DNA of 8,554 nt from Oligoflexia bacterium. Lineage in GTDB: Bacteria; Bdellovibrionota; UBA1018. Numbering within the stretch: the stretch's first letter is position 1; every line of letters starts with the position of its first letter. A model generated the notes under the pieces. That model had not been told where the DNA came from. It saw only the letters and a list, made by a program, of their open reading frames with translations, and did no database searches. A program made the translations under genes and the position numbers. The stretch spans positions 1-8,554 of the forward strand of contig JANXTV010000495.1 of NCBI GenBank assembly GCA_025352185.1, written 5' to 3'. This document shows, piece after piece, positions 6,576-8,554 of the stretch.

Positions 6576-7841
6576 ATGAGCGAAGAACGTAAACTTTCTT
6601 TAGGCGAATACTTAAAAGCGGAACGAGAAAAACGCGGACTCACGATCGAACAGACCGCTTCGGCAACGAAGATTGGACTGAAGGTTCTGAAGCAGCTCGA
6701 GGCCGACCAATATGCCGATCTGCCGGCCCTCCCGTTTGTCCGGGGGTTCGTAAAGAACTACGGAAAGTTCCTGGGCCTCGACGGAGAGAAACTTCTCCAA
6801 GAATATTCAGTTTTTCTCGATGAACACTCGCGGGAAAGACCGAAGCGCGATGCCGGTCACAGCGGGTACGCATTCGAACGCCCCGAAGGGGAGCAAAGCC
6901 GTAAGGTCCTCTGGGGAGTCATGGCGGGTATGCTGGTATTCGGAGGCGCCGTGGTTTTTCTCTTCAAGCCCTCGTTAAAGCGAAAACACCACGCCCACGT
7001 CGATAAATTTAAAACGAATCCGGGTTCGGGCGATGACGACGGCAGCGAAAACCCGAATCCTGAAAATCCTCCCGTTCCCCTTCCGAGTGGAGTTCCGACG
7101 AGTATTCCTTCCGGAGCCGTGCCGCCGACTCCCGTTCTTTCGGGAGTTCCCGCGGTCGTCGCTTCTCCCGTGGCTCCCGAACCGACACACGCTCCCTCCC
7201 ACCTTCCGAGCCCGGCCGCTCCATTCATTCCGCCAAAAATTCCGCTCGTCTTAAATCCGAATCCGCCTGAAAAAATTCCGAGTCCTTCTCCTAAAGCCGT
7301 TCCGCCATCGCCCACTCCGGTCGCCGTAATTGCTCCGGTTGAAAAACCGACCGAGAAGCCGGCCGCAGCTCAGTCGATCCCACCGACGGCCGTACCGACC
7401 GGAACCCCTACGGAACCCGCGGCCTCGACTTCGCTGACTCCCGAGGAAGATTTAAAGAAGGATCCGCTCCAAACCGGGACGAATTACGTTCCGAAGGAAA
7501 TTAGGGTTCGAGTCGTACTTCGGACAAAACAGGACGTCTGGGTTCGCTACCGCTGTGATGGAAAGCGCTTGATGAAGTTCGCCCTGAAGAAAGATAAAAT
7601 CCTCGTGCTCCGCGGAAAGGAATCGGTCTATTTCCAAAGCTCTAATCCTGACTCGATTACTTATAAAAGGGGCAACGGACCGGAAACCTTACTTTCGCAG
7701 AGCACCGAAAAGTTCGAGTACCATGGAAATATGACGGTCGCCTGGCCGGCTGAAGCCCATGATAAGATTGAAGAAAAATTCAAGGTCGGCCCCGCACTGC
7801 CCTTTACTGACGCTGCCCCCGCCGCACCCTTAAGCGAATAA
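6576..7841 (+). CDS. rodZ: RodZ-like cell-shape protein (HTH, one span, proline-rich linker, periplasmic domain)
   Basis: A 421-residue bitopic membrane protein with the full RodZ layout. Residues about 7-80 are the cytoplasmic RodZ-type HTH (LGEYLKAEREKRGLTIEQTA, KIGLKVLKQLEADQYADLP, then the signature FVRGFVKNYGKFLGLDGEKL), which in E. coli contacts MreB. A basic stretch precedes one membrane span (about 111-130, VLWGVMAGMLVFGGAVVFLF). Residues about 147-300 are a long disordered linker of Pro, Ser, Thr, Ala and Val. Residues 303 to about 400 are the periplasmic beta-rich DUF4115-type domain (EIRVRVVLRTKQDVWVRYRC onward). RodZ links MreB filaments to the wall elongation machinery. The start ATG at 6576 has a weak ribosome site; it follows the TPR gene stop by 14 bp, so translational coupling in one operon is likely. 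In many proteobacteria ispG follows rodZ; here a non-coding gap follows. Confidence 0.88.
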   Translation: MSEERKLSLGEYLKAEREKRGLTIEQTASATKIGLKVLKQLEADQYADLPALPFVRGFVKNYGKFLGLDGEKLLQEYSVFLDEHSRERPKRDAGHSGYAFERPEGEQSRKVLWGVMAGMLVFGGAVVFLFKPSLKRKHHAHVDKFKTNPGSGDDDGSENPNPENPPVPLPSGVPTSIPSGAVPPTPVLSGVPAVVASPVAPEPTHAPSHLPSPAAPFIPPKIPLVLNPNPPEKIPSPSPKAVPPSPTPVAVIAPVEKPTEKPAAAQSIPPTAVPTGTPTEPAASTSLTPEEDLKKDPLQTGTNYVPKEIRVRVVLRTKQDVWVRYRCDGKRLMKFALKKDKILVLRGKESVYFQSSNPDSITYKRGNGPETLLSQSTEKFEYHGNMTVAWPAEAHDKIEEKFKVGPALPFTDAAPAAPLSE

Positions 7842-7858
7842 GTTTATTTCGTCTCATT

Positions 7859-7967
7859 TTATCCCCACGAAATACCCACTTTATCCCCACCACCTAACTC
7901 ATTGAAGTTACTACTTTTATTTCCTTATATGGGGTGTTTTACACAACGGGAGTAAAAGTTATCCCCA
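7859..7967 (+). repeat. Three TTATCCCCA repeats (DnaA-box-like)
   Basis: TTATCCCCA occurs at 7859-7867, 7881-7889 and 7959-7967, all in the same orientation, the first two exactly 22 bp apart. Each differs by one base from the classical DnaA box TTATCCACA. TTTTACACA at 7937-7945 is one base from the TTATACACA variant. The repeats are directly visible; DnaA binding is not established. Confidence 0.45.
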
Positions 7968-8043
7968 TTAAAGGTGTTTTTCTCGGGTTTTTTGCCCTTT
8001 TCTAAATTTCGAATTCTCAGTTTAACGAGCTTTTCCCGGTAAA

Positions 8044-8061
8044 ATGACAGAATCCTGACAG
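8044..8061 (-). promoter_or_regulatory. Pho-box-like sequence
   Basis: On the minus strand the site reads CTGTCAGGATTCTGTCAT: two CTGTCA repeats at an 11-bp period, as in the E. coli PhoB box, matching about 15 of 18 consensus positions. No gene start lies downstream in either direction, which argues against simple promoter control. Chance similarity is possible. Confidence 0.3.
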
Positions 8062-8109
8062 TTTATGCTGCCGCGGAAGGAAGCTCTGCGTGAACATCCG
8101 GTGACCGTT

Positions 8110-8554
8110 TTAATAAGCGTTCTTATTTACGAAACCCTTCCAGAGGGTCAGCCAGAGGATTTTCAGGTCAAACGAGTAAGACCAATTCCGGATGTAGTAG
8201 AGATCGCATTCGATTCGTTGTTCGAGAGAAGTATCGCCTCGCCATCCGTTCACTTGAGCCCAACCCGTGATGCCGGCCTTCACCTTATGTCGGAGCATGT
8301 AGTGAGGAATCTCACTACGAAACTGAGTCACGAAGACTGGCCGTTCGGGCCGAGGCCCGACGAGCGACATTTCTCCTCGGAGCACGTTCCAGAGCTGCGG
8401 GAGTTCATCGAGAGAAGTCGCGCGGAGGAAGGCTCCAATCGGCGTGCGGCGGTCATCATTTTTCTTCGCCCACACGGCCCCCGTTTCCTCTTCCGCTCCG
8501 ACGCGCATCGACCGAAACTTCCACATTTGGAAGGTCGTCCCGTCGAGGCCGCAG
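8110..8554 (-). CDS. Polyprenyl-phosphate sugar phosphotransferase, C-terminal part (5' end outside window)
   Basis: The frame is open from the window edge (CGLDGTTFQMWKFRSMRV, codons complete from 8553) to TAA at 8112-8110, about 147 residues, so the 5' part lies outside; the internal ATG at 8526 is not the start. It is the catalytic bacterial sugar transferase domain: GLDGTTF and KFRSMR near the substrate site, DDRRTPIGAFLRATSLDELPQLWNVL with the family's Asp-Glu pair, GEMSLVGPRPERP, KAGITGWAQVNGWRGDTSLEQR, CDLYYIRNWSYSFDLKILWLT and the closing GFVNKNAY. That terminus is typical of undecaprenyl-phosphate glucose phosphotransferases (WcaJ type) and related WbaP proteins, which place the first sugar-1-phosphate on the lipid carrier at the inner membrane for exopolysaccharide, capsule or O-antigen synthesis. 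The exact sugar cannot be told. It converges on rodZ across the 268-bp gap. Confidence 0.93.
   Translation of the reverse strand, partial: CGLDGTTFQMWKFRSMRVGAEEETGAVWAKKNDDRRTPIGAFLRATSLDELPQLWNVLRGEMSLVGPRPERPVFVTQFRSEIPHYMLRHKVKAGITGWAQVNGWRGDTSLEQRIECDLYYIRNWSYSFDLKILWLTLWKGFVNKNAY

Larger units (their letters stand above)
7842..8109. other. AT-rich convergent intergenic gap with repeats, no gene seen
   Basis: 268 bp between the rodZ stop and the stop of the sugar transferase gene. I find no convincing ORF and no tRNA. It contains three TTATCCCCA copies (7859-7867, 7881-7889, 7959-7967), a near-palindromic GTGTTTTACAC (7935-7945), an imperfect inverted pair ATGGGG (7929-7934) / CCCCAT (7963-7968), and a tandem TGACAG (8045-8061). 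A weak plus-strand promoter-like pair TTGAAG (7902-7907) / TATATG (7926-7931) is also present. No strong terminator is visible; GGG-N7-CCC followed by TTTTCT near 7985-8003 is the best and is weak. Confidence 0.6.

Noticed and set aside
6857..7315. Minus-strand 152-codon Gly-rich open frame opposite the RodZ linker
   Set aside because: The glycine richness is the complement of the proline codons of the linker; it is a composition artefact.
4921..8044. Shared TTTCCCGGTAAAA at 4921-4933 and 8032-8044
   Set aside because: A single 13-base match within 8.5 kb is expected by chance about half the time, and one copy is inside coding sequence.
7842..8109. Replication origin in the repeat-bearing gap
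   Set aside because: The boxes differ from the DnaA consensus at a conserved base, and no origin-linked genes are nearby; kept only as a DnaA-box-like cluster.
8065..8554. Plus-strand open frame from ATG 8065 to the window edge (163 codons), just after the Pho-box-like site
   Set aside because: It is antisense to the strongly conserved sugar transferase, lacks a ribosome site, and shows no domain; long antisense frames are common at this base composition.

Overview
This window reads as ordinary chromosomal DNA from a Gram-negative bacterium, most likely a member or relative of the Bdellovibrionota. The signs are an outer-membrane-type lipoprotein, signal-peptide proteins, a PilW/RodZ gene pair, and a TIGR02147-type regulator, a family I associate mainly with Bdellovibrio-like bacteria and Fibrobacter. 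This placement is inference from gene content; no rRNA or other marker is present. The DNA is moderately GC-rich with AT-rich intergenic pockets. I see no insertion sequence, phage gene, CRISPR array, tRNA or rRNA.

Layout. Left block, minus strand (1-2143): a 60-residue single-span membrane protein, then lepA (elongation factor 4), then a TTG-started 5' fragment cut by the window edge that is probably lepB (signal peptidase I). Plus strand (2188-3387): a complete RlmD/RumA-type rRNA uracil-C5 methyltransferase, diverging from the small membrane gene across only 44 bp. Its apparent promoter lies partly inside that small gene. A convergent gap with a 12-bp tandem repeat follows.

Middle block (3440-5001): a minus-strand TIGR02147/DUF4423 regulator diverges from a plus-strand secreted protein with two DUF333 repeats. 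The AT-rich region between them carries a 15-bp direct repeat and a 7-bp inverted repeat that look like operators. A strong, probably bidirectional hairpin terminator closes this unit against the next, convergent gene.

Right block (5023-8554): an exported chalcone-isomerase-like protein (minus) diverges from a plus-strand pair encoding a TPR lipoprotein (PilW/PilF-like) and a RodZ-like bitopic morphogenesis protein. This pairing is recurrent in Gram-negatives and links pilus/envelope and cell-shape functions. A 268-bp AT-rich convergent gap holds three TTATCCCCA repeats and a Pho-box-like sequence. The window ends in the C-terminal part of a polyprenyl-phosphate sugar phosphotransferase (WcaJ/WbaP type) for exopolysaccharide or O-antigen synthesis.

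Most genes are housekeeping (translation, rRNA modification, secretion, envelope). The best candidates for undescribed biology are the TIGR02147 regulator with its tandem operator-like repeats beside the double-DUF333 protein, the 60-residue membrane protein ahead of lepA, and the repeat-bearing gap at 7842-8109.
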